Origin: Rhizobiales bacterium TNE-4
Lineage (GTDB): Bacteria; Pseudomonadota; Alphaproteobacteria; Rhizobiales; Beijerinckiaceae
Reading direction: 5' to 3'
NCBI GenBank assembly: GCA_019083985.1
Contig: JAHRCV010000001.1
Coordinates: forward strand, 1 to 64,000
DNA length: 64,000 bases
Positions 1-7,729 of this stretch are shown here, piece by piece. The notes below the pieces were generated by a model, which saw nothing but the letters and a program-made list of their open reading frames with translations, had not been told where the DNA came from and did not search any database. The position numbers were made by a program, and so were the translations under genes. Each line of letters opens with the position of its first letter. The stretch's first letter is position 1.

Positions 1-84
1 CCCGCACCGGAGGTTTTACAGTGGCCTGCTTCGCAACTCCAACCAGCTACGCCGGCCACTCAAAGGCTAGCGTCAAACGCAACT

Positions 85-561
85 CTAAACTAACATAACA
101 ACCGGATCACCCCATGGGGTCAGGCCTCCATGCCTGCCCAACTTAGCCCCACGTTTCTTAGCCTGAGCGAGTGCTGCCTTCGTCCTCTCGGATATCAACC
201 TCCGCTCCTCCTGTGCCAAGGCAGCGAAGATATGGAGTTGAAACTCAGTGGCATGGGGCATTTCAGCGACGACCAGTGAGACGCCCTGATCCATAATCCC
301 CGAGATGAAACTCACCTTTCGGGAAAAGCGGTCGAGTCTAGCAATTACTATTCTTGCCCCCTCACTCTTTGCCAACCTAATCGCCTTCCATAACTCCTCT
401 CGGTTGTCCTTCCTGCCGCTCTGAACCTCCACATACTCGCCTATCAATTCTCCTTCTTTCTCCACGAACGCTCTTACAGTCTCTTTCTGCGCCTCTAATC
501 CAAGACCAGACTTACCCTGTTTTGCCGTGGAGACACGGTAATACGCCACATATTTCATCAT
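85..561 (-). CDS. Serine recombinase (resolvase/invertase type), C-terminally cut
   Basis: The N-terminal catalytic domain of the resolvase/invertase family is clear. It begins [13 protein letters not shown], whose serine is the expected nucleophile, and continues with an ARLDRFSRK motif that supplies active-site arginines. The family's usual GxKLGR segment follows at the end. The start was set at tandem ATGs (561/558), because homologues begin just before YxRVS; an upstream in-frame ATG at 633 would add an unrelated N-terminus. After KLGRHGG the reading frame runs into 12 unrelated residues and stops, so the C-terminal DNA-binding part is missing. The gene is probably a remnant, or acts only as a catalytic domain. 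It reads away from the HUH nuclease gene. It may derive from the recombinase of this or a neighbouring element. Confidence 0.8.
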   Translation of the reverse strand: MMKYVAYYRVSTAKQGKSGLGLEAQKETVRAFVEKEGELIGEYVEVQSGRKDNREELWKAIRLAKSEGARIVIARLDRFSRKVSFISGIMDQGVSLVVAEMPHATEFQLHIFAALAQEERRLISERTKAALAQAKKRGAKLGRHGGLTPWGDPVVMLV

Positions 562-698
562 CAGGATTCCGTTTCTTAAAACACAAACGTTGGTCTGTGT
601 TTTACGGTCTGATTTTCTACTGAGAAGGTCCACCGAAAAACAATGCGGAGTTCAAGAAAATATCAATAAGCTATAAAGAATTAAACGCGGATATTTTG

Positions 699-1175
699 AT
701 GACCTTAAAAGACTATCGAAAAGCATTACTCACATTCATTAACTTCCCAGCATGGAAAAATCCTGTTGCAGTCACATTGACCCTTAAGCATGTGTTTCAT
801 TCAGTAGCAGGGTCGATCCGCTTAACATCTAATCACGCTGCTAAGAATGTGCGTCACTTCTTCAATCGAATAAATCGTCAATACTTTGGAAATGCCTCAA
901 AGCGATTTGGAAAGCGTTTACAAGCCATCTCGGTTCTTGAGGTCAGTCGAGAAGGACGTCTTCATTATCACCTATTGATAGATCGCCCTGTGCATATCGA
1001 TCCAATACGCTTTGAGACCGATATCCGATCCATCTGGAAATCGACCGATTGGGGTTACGACCAAATCCATATCGATCCCAATCCCGATGATGGATGGATT
1101 TATTACATAACAAAATACTCTCAGAAACCTGAATACGCTGATGCCATAGACTATCTGAATTGCCACAAGGCATGA
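699..1175 (+). CDS. HUH endonuclease, rolling-circle Rep-like
   Basis: A 158-residue protein with the three motifs of the HUH nuclease superfamily in order. Motif 1 is VAVTLTLKH (residues 23-31). Motif 2 is RLHYHLLID, with metal-binding His89 and His91. Motif 3 is IYYITKY, with candidate catalytic Tyr136 and Lys139. Such proteins nick one DNA strand and stay covalently attached through the tyrosine, in rolling-circle replication, transposition or conjugation. No helicase domain is present, so any replication role would need host or element partners. ATG 699 was chosen over the TTG at 696. The gene heads a three-gene unit that converges on the family B polymerase gene. The family assignment rests on motifs only; the exact Rep subfamily is unknown. 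Confidence 0.7.
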   Translation: MTLKDYRKALLTFINFPAWKNPVAVTLTLKHVFHSVAGSIRLTSNHAAKNVRHFFNRINRQYFGNASKRFGKRLQAISVLEVSREGRLHYHLLIDRPVHIDPIRFETDIRSIWKSTDWGYDQIHIDPNPDDGWIYYITKYSQKPEYADAIDYLNCHKA

Positions 1176-1282
1176 CCTCTGAACGATAACGTCAGGTCAT
1201 TTTCAAAGTCGATTAATCTTTCAAAGAGGGTGCTCCTCGGAGCATCTTAAATCCTAACCTTTAGCTAAAATCAGGAGACCCA

Positions 1283-1597
1283 ATGCAAACCAAACTCATC
1301 AATTTCAGATCACCTGAGGACCTTCAGAGCATCTTCGATATGGTCTGCCGCTACAAATCCCAATCTCGAACCCAAGTTCTTATCAGTCTGATGCGAGGTT
1401 ATATCTCCCAAAACCATCAACCGATCATCGCTGACACCCAGTCACTTCAGGACATCAAGAGAAACCTGTCAGAATTCATCAAAGTAAATCCTGAGAGACA
1501 GATCCACTGCAATCGAGAAAAGGCAGAATCCGAACGATTTAAATTGGAGAAAGATGAAGAAGAAACCTCAATCGGGGATTTGAAGTTCAGATTATGA
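1283..1597 (+). CDS. Small protein, possible ribbon-helix-helix DNA-binding protein
   Basis: A 104-residue protein preceded by a good ribosome-binding site (AGGAG, 7 bases before ATG). Residues 5-42 start with a short strand-like LINFRSPEDL and continue with two predicted helices, SRTQVLISLMRGYI being typical of the second helix of ribbon-helix-helix proteins. The C-terminal third is highly charged (EKAESERFKLEKDEEE). A role as regulator or accessory factor of the HUH nuclease encoded just upstream is plausible by position but not shown. Its stop overlaps the start of the next small gene (ATGA), so the two are translationally coupled. Confidence 0.55.
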   Translation: MQTKLINFRSPEDLQSIFDMVCRYKSQSRTQVLISLMRGYISQNHQPIIADTQSLQDIKRNLSEFIKVNPERQIHCNREKAESERFKLEKDEEETSIGDLKFRL

Positions 1598-1773
1598 TGA
1601 TCAAAGCAATCTATCCAAAAACCAAGGATGAACTCATCGCAGTGTTAAAGGTTGCGAGGATTGAAAAGATCGAAGTCGTGGACCAGACTGATAGCAGGAT
1701 CAACTCATTAATACGAGAAGCAAAGCGACCGAATATTAAGCGGTGGGTAATTTTCATTGACGAAAAAGGTTAG
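1594..1773 (+). CDS. Small hypothetical protein, 59 aa
   Basis: A short reading frame starting with tandem ATGs inside the stop of the preceding gene (ATGA overlap). It encodes MMIKAIYPKTKDELIAVLK at the start and ends with KRWVIFIDEKG. It is basic, has no cysteines, and looks like a small alpha/beta protein. Its stop codon overlaps the stop of the convergent polymerase gene by four bases, so no space is wasted and the frame is likely real. I do not recognise the family. Confidence 0.5.
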   Translation: MMIKAIYPKTKDELIAVLKVARIEKIEVVDQTDSRINSLIREAKRPNIKRWVIFIDEKG

Positions 1774-4553
1774 CGGGCAATCCTCTCAATGAATGGGTCT
1801 TGGGTTTCCAACGCCTGGAGCATCGGTACCTCATTATCATAGATTGAGAGAATGTGATCCACATCAAGGTGAGGAAGGCGGCGTTTCACTGCCTGTATTA
1901 CACCTATAACATTGACTGAACGGGGTGTCGTATTGGGTTCAAATGCGTTGCGACCAGCATTCTCGATATCAGATCGAACACATTTTATGCCGAACTGTGA
2001 AAAACCACTTTCAAGAAGGATCTTTGCAAAGTCATTGGCTGTTATCTGGGAGGCATAAACGTCAAGTCCCGCCTGTCCCTGCTTGAATGCTCGGCAGAGG
2101 TCACGTTTTAGACGGTTAAGGTCAGCATTCTTTGCTTTCTTTAAATATTTCTGCGCACTCACAGGAAGCGAGTTTCTGGTATCAAAGTAATCTGCCAATG
2201 ATCGATAATCATCAGCGGTTTTCATGCATCTACGATTTTCTGTTCGAATATAATCATCAACCATTGAGCGCATGGTCTTGAATTGCTCGACGGTGTCCCA
2301 TGGGCGAGTGCTGAAAACAACGTGTTTGTATTTCTTTTCGTTAAACGAAACCGAGGCGTTAGCAACGGAATATGGGCGTCGTTTAAAATCATATTCCATG
2401 TTTAAACGACGGACTGACGTCTTTTTCACTAAATCCGCATGGTAGAGAACCATGTCTCGTAAACTTGTATTAGTATCTACCACAACGGTTTGATCGCCCG
2501 ACCGTGAGAAGAATAGATCGACGATGTACTCATTTTGCTCTGCTGGTTCTCTCGACCAAGGCGGCGGTTGAATTCCTGCCTTAGCAAGGACAATAGTTTC
2601 GCTATTAGCTTCAGGGTTTCCTTCGATTAACGTTGCTTGTCCACGGGTCTTCCAGCCAAGAACTTGTTGAACCGCATGTTTCTCGGAAAGGACCTCCTTC
2701 TTCCCAGTCAAGGCAAGACGACTATTCGCAAAGATCTGTGAGATGGGACCGCTCGATGCCTTTTCAATTTCATCTTGCGTTGCATCCGTGATGAACCCAT
2801 CAGTTGTCACACTGAAGACCATTCGCTCTTTTGGGATCGAGTTGATGATTTCTCCAACAGCAGCACGAACAAACGATGTTATGTACGAAGCAAAGTATGG
2901 ATTGGTGATCTGACTTTCAGGCAGTTGCTGATTTTCTTCTCTCTGAATGTTGAAGACACGCTTCCTCCGTAGACCCTGAGCAGTCTTACCATAACAAGAA
3001 TTCGTGACCTCTTTCCAGAAAGCGTTCTCCAGTTTGGTCTGTGCCTTTTGTCTATTTTCAATCGTTTGCCGCAGGAATGGGAAGAATATCTTTTGGTCGA
3101 GGTCTTGAGGAATGATGATGCCATGGCGGATACTCATTTTACACCCCAATGATCTTGCCAAGACTATCTCGGGTGCTGAGCAATAACTCCGACCTTTTCG
3201 GGGAAAGATTATCCCATTATTCGTTCGGATAGGGAGAGTAGGATAGCGGATCGACTCATCAAATTCAAAATCAATACAAGCGAAACCAAGTGTCAAAGGT
3301 GTATAATCGTTGATGCTGGTCGATGAATAAACTTCGTCCCATTTTGGCATTCCGATCAATGCCATTGCAGTCGGATATGCACCTGTTAGGTCATAGTCAG
3401 ACCATTCAGCAATATAGCTTGGTCCATACCAGAATTGTTCGTTACGCCCCCCATGGTAACATTCGGTCGCAAAATCGATGAACCAGCTGATTTCTTCTTT
3501 AAAAATGCGACGCTTACTCGTGATGAATTGCTGCTTCTCTTTATTCCAAGCAACTTCAGCAAACTCTTGTTTACCGATTGCGGAAAGGTGATCAATAGGT
3601 TGTTCGCTATCCTTCCAAAGCTGAAGCAGTAACTTCACTCCGATATTGGAAAGGGCAGTGGGAACACGCCTGGAGCCAGTAATCTGCTCATATTGCCTTG
3701 CTACGTTATCAAAATATCGTACACAGACTTCAGCATCGATCAGGGCATATTCTCGAAAAAGTTCCCAATCATATCGAAGGAGCACATCCATATTCTCCTT
3801 TAAATACTTTTCACGCTCTTTATCTTCGCTGAGTAATACCTTCTTACATCCAACAAGTTTGCCAAGTTCAGAAAGACTCTTTTGCCCCGTGGGAGCAAGA
3901 AGTATTGTGTCTCGGATATAGATGTTGAGGACATCCTCTTCTTTTTCCGAGGGAGGTAAGTCATCCATAAAATTGATGCGGAGTTTAATTGGCAGATCTT
4001 TTGTAACGAGTGACTTACGGATATTCGACAGACGTTTAATCAGGTCATCACTGTCATAAAAGGCAGGAATGTCCGCTCGGTTGTAATGAGCAACGAGGTA
4101 TATCTGGTTCGGGACCTTTTCGATCACGCCCTCGGTCAAACCTTTTCCAACAACATAAACAATGAAGTCACTGAACGAGACACGGGCATGTTCGGTCGGA
4201 ATGATGATTCCATTCCATTCAATTCCGTCCTGGGTCTTTGCATGAAACTGGTAAGACAGAACTTTATAACGAGCACGTCCTCGTTCGATCTTGTCGTTAT
4301 CAACGGGGTCCTTGGGCGTTACATATTCCGTATCAAATCCAACAATTAGGTATTCCTGCTCCCGCTTCACCTGACGGATTTGGTGGCGCTCCAACCCATA
4401 GACATTTTCAGAACCATCAGGTTCCTCACGAAGCGAGACGTAATTGACGTGCTCCAGTGAGTAATCGGGTTTGTAACGCCCCTCAGGTTTGGATGGGTTC
4501 TTGGGGGATGATTTCCATCCCTTTCTCAAAGTCCTCTGTGCGGGTTGATCCAA
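1770..4553 (-). CDS. Family B DNA polymerase, piPolB-like (pipolin type)
   Basis: A 927-residue family B DNA polymerase. A proofreading exonuclease domain is visible: Exo I VGFDTEYV (Asp74, Glu76), Exo II around AHYNRADIPAF (155-165) and Exo III YALIDAEV (269-276). The polymerase domain has motif A YDLTGAYPTAM (Asp388), motif B KEVTNSCYGKT (514-524) and motif C SVTTDGFITD (Asp585; the first Asp of the usual DTD is Thr). Residues 635-638 read KTRG, the motif I associate with primer-independent PolBs of pipolins and not with protein-primed phage polymerases. A later KKYKHVV fits the KxY motif. No terminal protein gene is recognisable nearby, which agrees with primer-independent synthesis. The gene probably replicates the element it sits in. 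The family B call is firm; the piPolB subgroup rests on the KTRG motif and context. Confidence 0.85.
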   Translation of the reverse strand: MDQPAQRTLRKGWKSSPKNPSKPEGRYKPDYSLEHVNYVSLREEPDGSENVYGLERHQIRQVKREQEYLIVGFDTEYVTPKDPVDNDKIERGRARYKVLSYQFHAKTQDGIEWNGIIIPTEHARVSFSDFIVYVVGKGLTEGVIEKVPNQIYLVAHYNRADIPAFYDSDDLIKRLSNIRKSLVTKDLPIKLRINFMDDLPPSEKEEDVLNIYIRDTILLAPTGQKSLSELGKLVGCKKVLLSEDKEREKYLKENMDVLLRYDWELFREYALIDAEVCVRYFDNVARQYEQITGSRRVPTALSNIGVKLLLQLWKDSEQPIDHLSAIGKQEFAEVAWNKEKQQFITSKRRIFKEEISWFIDFATECYHGGRNEQFWYGPSYIAEWSDYDLTGAYPTAMALIGMPKWDEVYSSTSINDYTPLTLGFACIDFEFDESIRYPTLPIRTNNGIIFPRKGRSYCSAPEIVLARSLGCKMSIRHGIIIPQDLDQKIFFPFLRQTIENRQKAQTKLENAFWKEVTNSCYGKTAQGLRRKRVFNIQREENQQLPESQITNPYFASYITSFVRAAVGEIINSIPKERMVFSVTTDGFITDATQDEIEKASSGPISQIFANSRLALTGKKEVLSEKHAVQQVLGWKTRGQATLIEGNPEANSETIVLAKAGIQPPPWSREPAEQNEYIVDLFFSRSGDQTVVVDTNTSLRDMVLYHADLVKKTSVRRLNMEYDFKRRPYSVANASVSFNEKKYKHVVFSTRPWDTVEQFKTMRSMVDDYIRTENRRCMKTADDYRSLADYFDTRNSLPVSAQKYLKKAKNADLNRLKRDLCRAFKQGQAGLDVYASQITANDFAKILLESGFSQFGIKCVRSDIENAGRNAFEPNTTPRSVNVIGVIQAVKRRLPHLDVDHILSIYDNEVPMLQALETQDPFIERIAR

Positions 4554-4601
4554 GGTGACCTCCCAAACCGACTCAAAGCAGGTCAGGGAAGGATAGGGGG
4601 T

Positions 4602-4622
4602 TCAATCAAAGGTCCGTATGGG
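4602..4622 (+). repeat. Left arm of 21-bp inverted repeat
   Basis: The sequence TCAATCAAAGGTCCGTATGG plus one G matches the reverse complement of 4878-4898 at 19 of 21 positions. The first 10-11 bases, with GGG before them, recur in direct orientation at 4851-4864 (GGGTTCAATCAAAG). It may be a protein-binding site of the element. Confidence 0.6.
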
Positions 4623-4653
4623 TATGAGGGACGAACAATGATTGAAGGACCTA

Positions 4654-4665
4654 TTCTGGGGTGTT
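4654..4665 (+). repeat. 12-bp direct repeat, copy 1
   Basis: TTCTGGGGTGTT occurs here and again at 4756-4767, about 100 bases on. Both copies follow a related AGG(A/T)C context. Confidence 0.5.
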
Positions 4666-4720
4666 TACTTGAGGCTGAGGAGCAGTTTCGCCCAGCGCTG
4701 TTCTGGGAGTGTGCCAGAAG

Positions 4721-4734
4721 GTTCCAATTGGAAC
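4721..4734. promoter_or_regulatory. Perfect 14-bp palindrome, possible operator
   Basis: GTTCCAATTGGAAC is a perfect palindrome in the middle of the repeat-rich region. It is of the size bound by dimeric repressors. No cognate regulator is identified. Confidence 0.4.
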
Positions 4735-4755
4735 GAACGGTTTTCATAGGTCAGT

Positions 4756-4767
4756 TTCTGGGGTGTT
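4756..4767 (+). repeat. 12-bp direct repeat, copy 2
   Basis: Second copy of TTCTGGGGTGTT, identical to 4654-4665. Confidence 0.5.
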
Positions 4768-4877
4768 CCTGATTTCCCTTTGGTCACCCAAGTCAGGTTC
4801 CAAGATGCTCAAAGCGCTAGACGCCCAAAATGGGTTTATTGCTTGGCATAGGGTTCAATCAAAGATTGTCCTCCTAA

Positions 4878-4898
4878 CCCATACGGGACTTTGATTGA
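4878..4898 (-). repeat. Right arm of 21-bp inverted repeat
   Basis: Reverse complement of 4602-4622 with two mismatches. It lies directly before the gene starting at 4963, and 14 bases after the direct-orientation partial copy ending at 4864. Confidence 0.6.
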
Positions 4899-4962
4899 GG
4901 TCTGTTGGCGGGATTCGCTCCCAGTCCCGCCACCCTGCCTTATGGGATATGGAGGTCGTGAG

Positions 4963-5280
4963 ATGGCACTACCCAGTCCAAAGTTCATTGCTTTTGATAG
5001 ACGCCTCAAAGAGGCTATGGGTCTTGCTGAGGCGGAGGCGGGTTTTCCCTTCCCGACCCTTCAATCTCTCGTTCGAAGTGAATCTGGGGTAATGGCTGCG
5101 AAGCGTTTGCTGCATCCCAAGGAACGGTTTTCAGAAGGTTTTAAGCGCCTTATTGCAAAGGGTCTACCTCAGTATACCCTTGAGGCAGTCGTTCTTGAGT
5201 TTGCCGAGGACAACCTATTTACTTCCGAGGAGATCGAGATAGCTGAATGGCGTCTCATGAATGCTAATCAGGCATCATAA
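4963..5280 (+). CDS. Hypothetical protein, 105 aa
   Basis: The start at ATG 4963 is supported by GGAGG seven bases upstream; the frame is open further upstream but with no better start. The protein begins MALPSPKFIAFDRRL and ends with FTSEEIEIAEWRLMNAN. It contains VRSESGVMAAKRLLHPKE and KGLPQYTLEAVVLE. The pattern of a short helical protein ending in FT-EI--A--RL is one I associate with conserved small proteins of mobile elements, without a known function. It is the first gene of a rightward pair with the HEPN-like gene. Confidence 0.6.
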   Translation: MALPSPKFIAFDRRLKEAMGLAEAEAGFPFPTLQSLVRSESGVMAAKRLLHPKERFSEGFKRLIAKGLPQYTLEAVVLEFAEDNLFTSEEIEIAEWRLMNANQAS

Positions 5281-5313
5281 TTTAATTCAGATTAAGTTAT
5301 TGGAGGTTAGCCG

Positions 5314-5787
5314 ATGAATGAGCGCATAAGAGCCAAAAACCTACCAACAAATAACGTCGGCGCTGTAAGGTGGGAACTCTATAAACGTGCGATAGAGCGA
5401 TGGCACGATGCATTCGAAAAAGGATTTTACCTCGAGTGTATCGTTATTACCGATAGCATGATTGCTGATCGTCTCGAAGCAAGACGCTCTTTCTTATTAG
5501 GTAAAGACGCTGATAACGTAGGCACGTTTCAGCCAATTGGTAATACGCTACGTCGATTGGCTAAGGAGGAAACGTCAGACGATAAGAAACTCATTGAGGC
5601 GATTGAGAAGGTGTCCGCTTGGGTTGATTTGCGCAATAAAGCCGTCCATCGTTTGGTTAAAGTAAATAATTTTGATCTCGATAAGACGTTCGACAATAAA
5701 ATAGCAGAATATAGGAAAACAGCTCTAGAAGGATTTGAGGCGCATAAAAAATTATCAGCGGCAGTTAAACGTCTTAACAAATATTGA
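5314..5787 (+). CDS. HEPN-like protein with RX4H motif
   Basis: A 157-residue, largely helical protein with a good ribosome-binding site (GGAGG, 8 bases before ATG). Residues 107-112 read RNKAVH, matching the R-X4-H motif of HEPN-domain ribonucleases. It sits in the expected setting after an acidic/hydrophobic helix (EKVSAWVDL). An upstream helix around residues 40-60 (ECIVITDSMIADRLEARR) would be the other long helix of a minimal HEPN fold. HEPN proteins are often toxins or anti-phage effectors that cut RNA. No partner nucleotidyltransferase (MNT) gene is seen next to it. The fold assignment is an inference from the motif and helix pattern; the effector role is open. Confidence 0.55.
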   Translation: MNERIRAKNLPTNNVGAVRWELYKRAIERWHDAFEKGFYLECIVITDSMIADRLEARRSFLLGKDADNVGTFQPIGNTLRRLAKEETSDDKKLIEAIEKVSAWVDLRNKAVHRLVKVNNFDLDKTFDNKIAEYRKTALEGFEAHKKLSAAVKRLNKY

Positions 5788-5807
5788 GGCGGGTCCGGAG
5801 ACCCGCC
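5788..5807 (+). terminator. Stem-loop after the HEPN-like gene
   Basis: An 8-bp GC-rich stem (GGCGGGTC / GACCCGCC) with a four-base loop directly overlaps the stop region. It is followed by TTATTGGG, so the T-tract is poor. It may serve the gene pair to its left and the convergent gene to its right. Confidence 0.5.
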
Positions 5808-5826
5808 TTATTGGGTATCTGCTTAC

Positions 5827-6216
5827 TCAGGCACTCTTTTTAAAATTCTGCCTGACCTTCACTGCCATCCCTTCCATGGCAGCATCAAACTCACCCTCGC
5901 CAATCGTCTTTGAGACTGACTTCAATGCGTCGATGATGGCATCGATGTTCTTGCAATGAATTGCCCATTTGCCTTTGGCGAGTTCAATCGGTTTGCGGGT
6001 GTAGAAGATGGAGACAAAATATGTCCCATTCTCCATCCACCACCACTTGGGCAATCGCCGTTCTTCTCGAGTGACTGCTTCGCCTGTCTTCACCTTCTCC
6101 AGAATCTGTATCTGCGTCTGGATGCGGGAAGTTATGCGGGAACGACGTGCGAGTTTGCGGTCGACTAATGCGGGTTTTGTCGCAGAAACAAGCGAGAGAG
6201 ACTTATCGAGTGACAT
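5827..6216 (-). CDS. Hypothetical protein, 129 aa
   Basis: The start at ATG 6216 was chosen because a strong GGAGG lies six bases upstream; an in-frame ATG at 6276 lacks one. The N-terminus (MSLDKSLSLVSATKPALVDR) is followed by a basic helical stretch (RKLARRSRITSRIQTQIQIL). The second half contains KWWWMENGTYFVSIFYTRKP and a final helical part. It weakly resembles DUF6641-type proteins of phages and mobile elements, from memory only. Its function is unknown. It converges on the HEPN-like gene. Confidence 0.55.
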   Translation of the reverse strand: MSLDKSLSLVSATKPALVDRKLARRSRITSRIQTQIQILEKVKTGEAVTREERRLPKWWWMENGTYFVSIFYTRKPIELAKGKWAIHCKNIDAIIDALKSVSKTIGEGEFDAAMEGMAVKVRQNFKKSA

Positions 6217-6295
6217 CGGGTTCCTCCGTGGTTTGCCGATGTCAGAAGCGTCCCCTAGCTTGGAAATGAGGTCCACTGATCAGTTTTTAATGGCA

Positions 6296-7420
6296 TCATA
6301 CCTGTTGATACAGTTCTTCGACATATCCTTGTTCCATCCAATAAAGATGACGCGATAGTCGTTTGAATCTGCCATGCCGATTACAAAGTTGTGAAACGCT
6401 CCATTGCTTAAATTCACCAGCAACATTTTCAGACTCCTGATTGACAGAAAGAAAATGTCTTGATCGCTTCCCAATCAAATCAATATAATCAGGCGCCTCA
6501 GCTATTTCCGGCAAAGAGTCCACATTGATAACCAGACTATAGTTTGCATCAAGAGCATTTTTGTCCGTGCTTGGAACCAAGCGTATAGGGCTACAAGCCG
6601 TTTCGCCATATAATGTTACTTTGTCTTCACCAAGCCAGGATGCCAAAAAAAGCGCCTGTAATGCGTTAGCGAATGGTAGGTCAATGATAGTATAATTTCT
6701 GTAGCCTCTCATAGCAGCATAAGCCGCCATCGTTCCAAACCCACCACCAATCTCTAATATATTATCAGTTTTTTTGAATTCCAATTGTTCAATTCTAAAT
6801 GGAATATACGCATGGCGAATTCCATCTGGACTAAAGATTTCGTCACCAATAACCACAAGAGGCGGAGCGCCTATTTGGGGAACAAGAAGCGCATGTCCTA
6901 GTGCTTTTTCAACTCGCTTTTTTAGCTCTACCAAGTCTACTCGTTGTTCTTGAATATATCGCCATAGCAATGTTTGGATATTCGACCGAACGCCAATCAC
7001 AGCCAGTGCTTCGGCAAGGCTAATTAGCGCATCGGATGTCCGTATTGAGATATGCTTTCCGCTGAAAGAACCTTTTTTGCGCATAAAGCGAGCAGTATGT
7101 GCCATTCCCGTTAGAGTGCCGCGGTCATTGAAAAGTTGACTAATTTCGTCTCTTAATTGAGTTAAGTTCTGACTTTCTAGAGCGCGCGTAAAAGGCGCTG
7201 AATGTGGAATAAGCGAAGACCATATATCGCCATTCGAAGGCGTTGGTGATTTATGAAATGCAGCTATAACTCTTTCGAGAAAGGTATTGCTCAAGTCGCA
7301 AACGGCTGCGCTGCGTTCTACCCGATACCGTATGGGATAGAATTGTGGATGCATAACATTTGGGTATCGGATGTATGTAAAATTCAAAAATTTATGAATC
7401 GTGTTTGTTAGTTTGCGCAT
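6296..7420 (-). CDS. Putative SAM-dependent (sugar O-)methyltransferase
   Basis: A 374-residue protein with a Rossmann-type SAM-binding motif NILEIGGGFGTMAAYAA and, downstream, IIDLPFANALQALFL. This resembles the putative sugar O-methyltransferase family found in surface-polysaccharide clusters. The N-terminal half (LSNTFLERVIAAFHKSP, WSSLIPHSAPF) is typical of that family. The gene is AT-rich relative to the chromosome to its right and stands alone beside the repeated attachment-like sequence. This suggests it is cargo of the mobile element or a leftover from a surface-antigen locus. The substrate is unknown. Confidence 0.6.
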   Translation of the reverse strand: MRKLTNTIHKFLNFTYIRYPNVMHPQFYPIRYRVERSAAVCDLSNTFLERVIAAFHKSPTPSNGDIWSSLIPHSAPFTRALESQNLTQLRDEISQLFNDRGTLTGMAHTARFMRKKGSFSGKHISIRTSDALISLAEALAVIGVRSNIQTLLWRYIQEQRVDLVELKKRVEKALGHALLVPQIGAPPLVVIGDEIFSPDGIRHAYIPFRIEQLEFKKTDNILEIGGGFGTMAAYAAMRGYRNYTIIDLPFANALQALFLASWLGEDKVTLYGETACSPIRLVPSTDKNALDANYSLVINVDSLPEIAEAPDYIDLIGKRSRHFLSVNQESENVAGEFKQWSVSQLCNRHGRFKRLSRHLYWMEQGYVEELYQQV

Positions 7421-7569
7421 AGTTTCTTATCCGCTTCCGAGATTGACGAGCAGCTTACCTTGTAAATATTCATGGAACTAGAATGTAGAAACTGGTCAGA
7501 GTTATACCTTAGCCAATTTCTGTATCATGAAACGATAACGTGTTGCCCATATTTGGACCGTCCAAGCGT

Positions 7570-7689
7570 CCAAAACTTTATAACACTTTATAACTTTTCG
7601 TTCGACAAACTAGGTCGACCCGAAGTTCTATAACTGTTTGATTTTATTTGGTATTTTGGTGGAGCCAGACGGAAACGAACCGACGACCT
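7570..7689. repeat. Attachment-like direct repeat, inner copy
   Basis: This 120-bp segment matches 8276-8395 without gaps at about 108 of 120 positions. Its last 33 bases (7657-7689) are the 3' end of tRNA-Ala including CCA, with one change in the T-loop. The rest matches the sequence just downstream of the tRNA. Both copies contain the tandem 10-mer ACTTTATAAC twice. Such a partial tRNA copy is the classic trace of integration at a tRNA 3' end. Confidence 0.8.
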
Positions 7690-7696
7690 TTTCAGC

Positions 7697-7720
7697 CAAA
7701 AAAGGGAGCCATAGGCTCCC
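7697..7720 (-). terminator. Rho-independent terminator of the PEBP-like gene
   Basis: A stem GGGAGCC / GGCTCCC with a three-base loop is followed on the minus strand by TTTTTT. It lies 10 bases beyond the stop codon of the leftward gene. Confidence 0.8.
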
Positions 7721-7729
7721 TTTAAATTT

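Larger units (their letters stand above)
4554..4962. other. Repeat-rich non-coding region, candidate origin or control region
   Basis: About 400 bases without a convincing gene lie between the polymerase and the rightward small genes. They hold a 21-bp inverted repeat (19 of 21 matching), a third partial copy of the same sequence in direct orientation at 4851-4864, a 12-bp direct repeat and a perfect 14-bp palindrome. This density of repeats upstream of a replication gene is typical of replication origins or divergent promoter/operator regions. Which of these it is cannot be decided from sequence alone. Confidence 0.45.

Noticed and set aside
1-84. tRNA-like segment at the left edge (minus strand GCCGGCGTAGCT, CTGTAAA loop)
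   Set aside because: The anticodon stem does not pair and the 3' half is outside the window, so a tRNA cannot be supported.
4545-4894. Two short open frames (75 and 61 codons) in the repeat-rich region
   Set aside because: They lack ribosome-binding sites, overlap each other and are made of the repeats; no protein-like composition.
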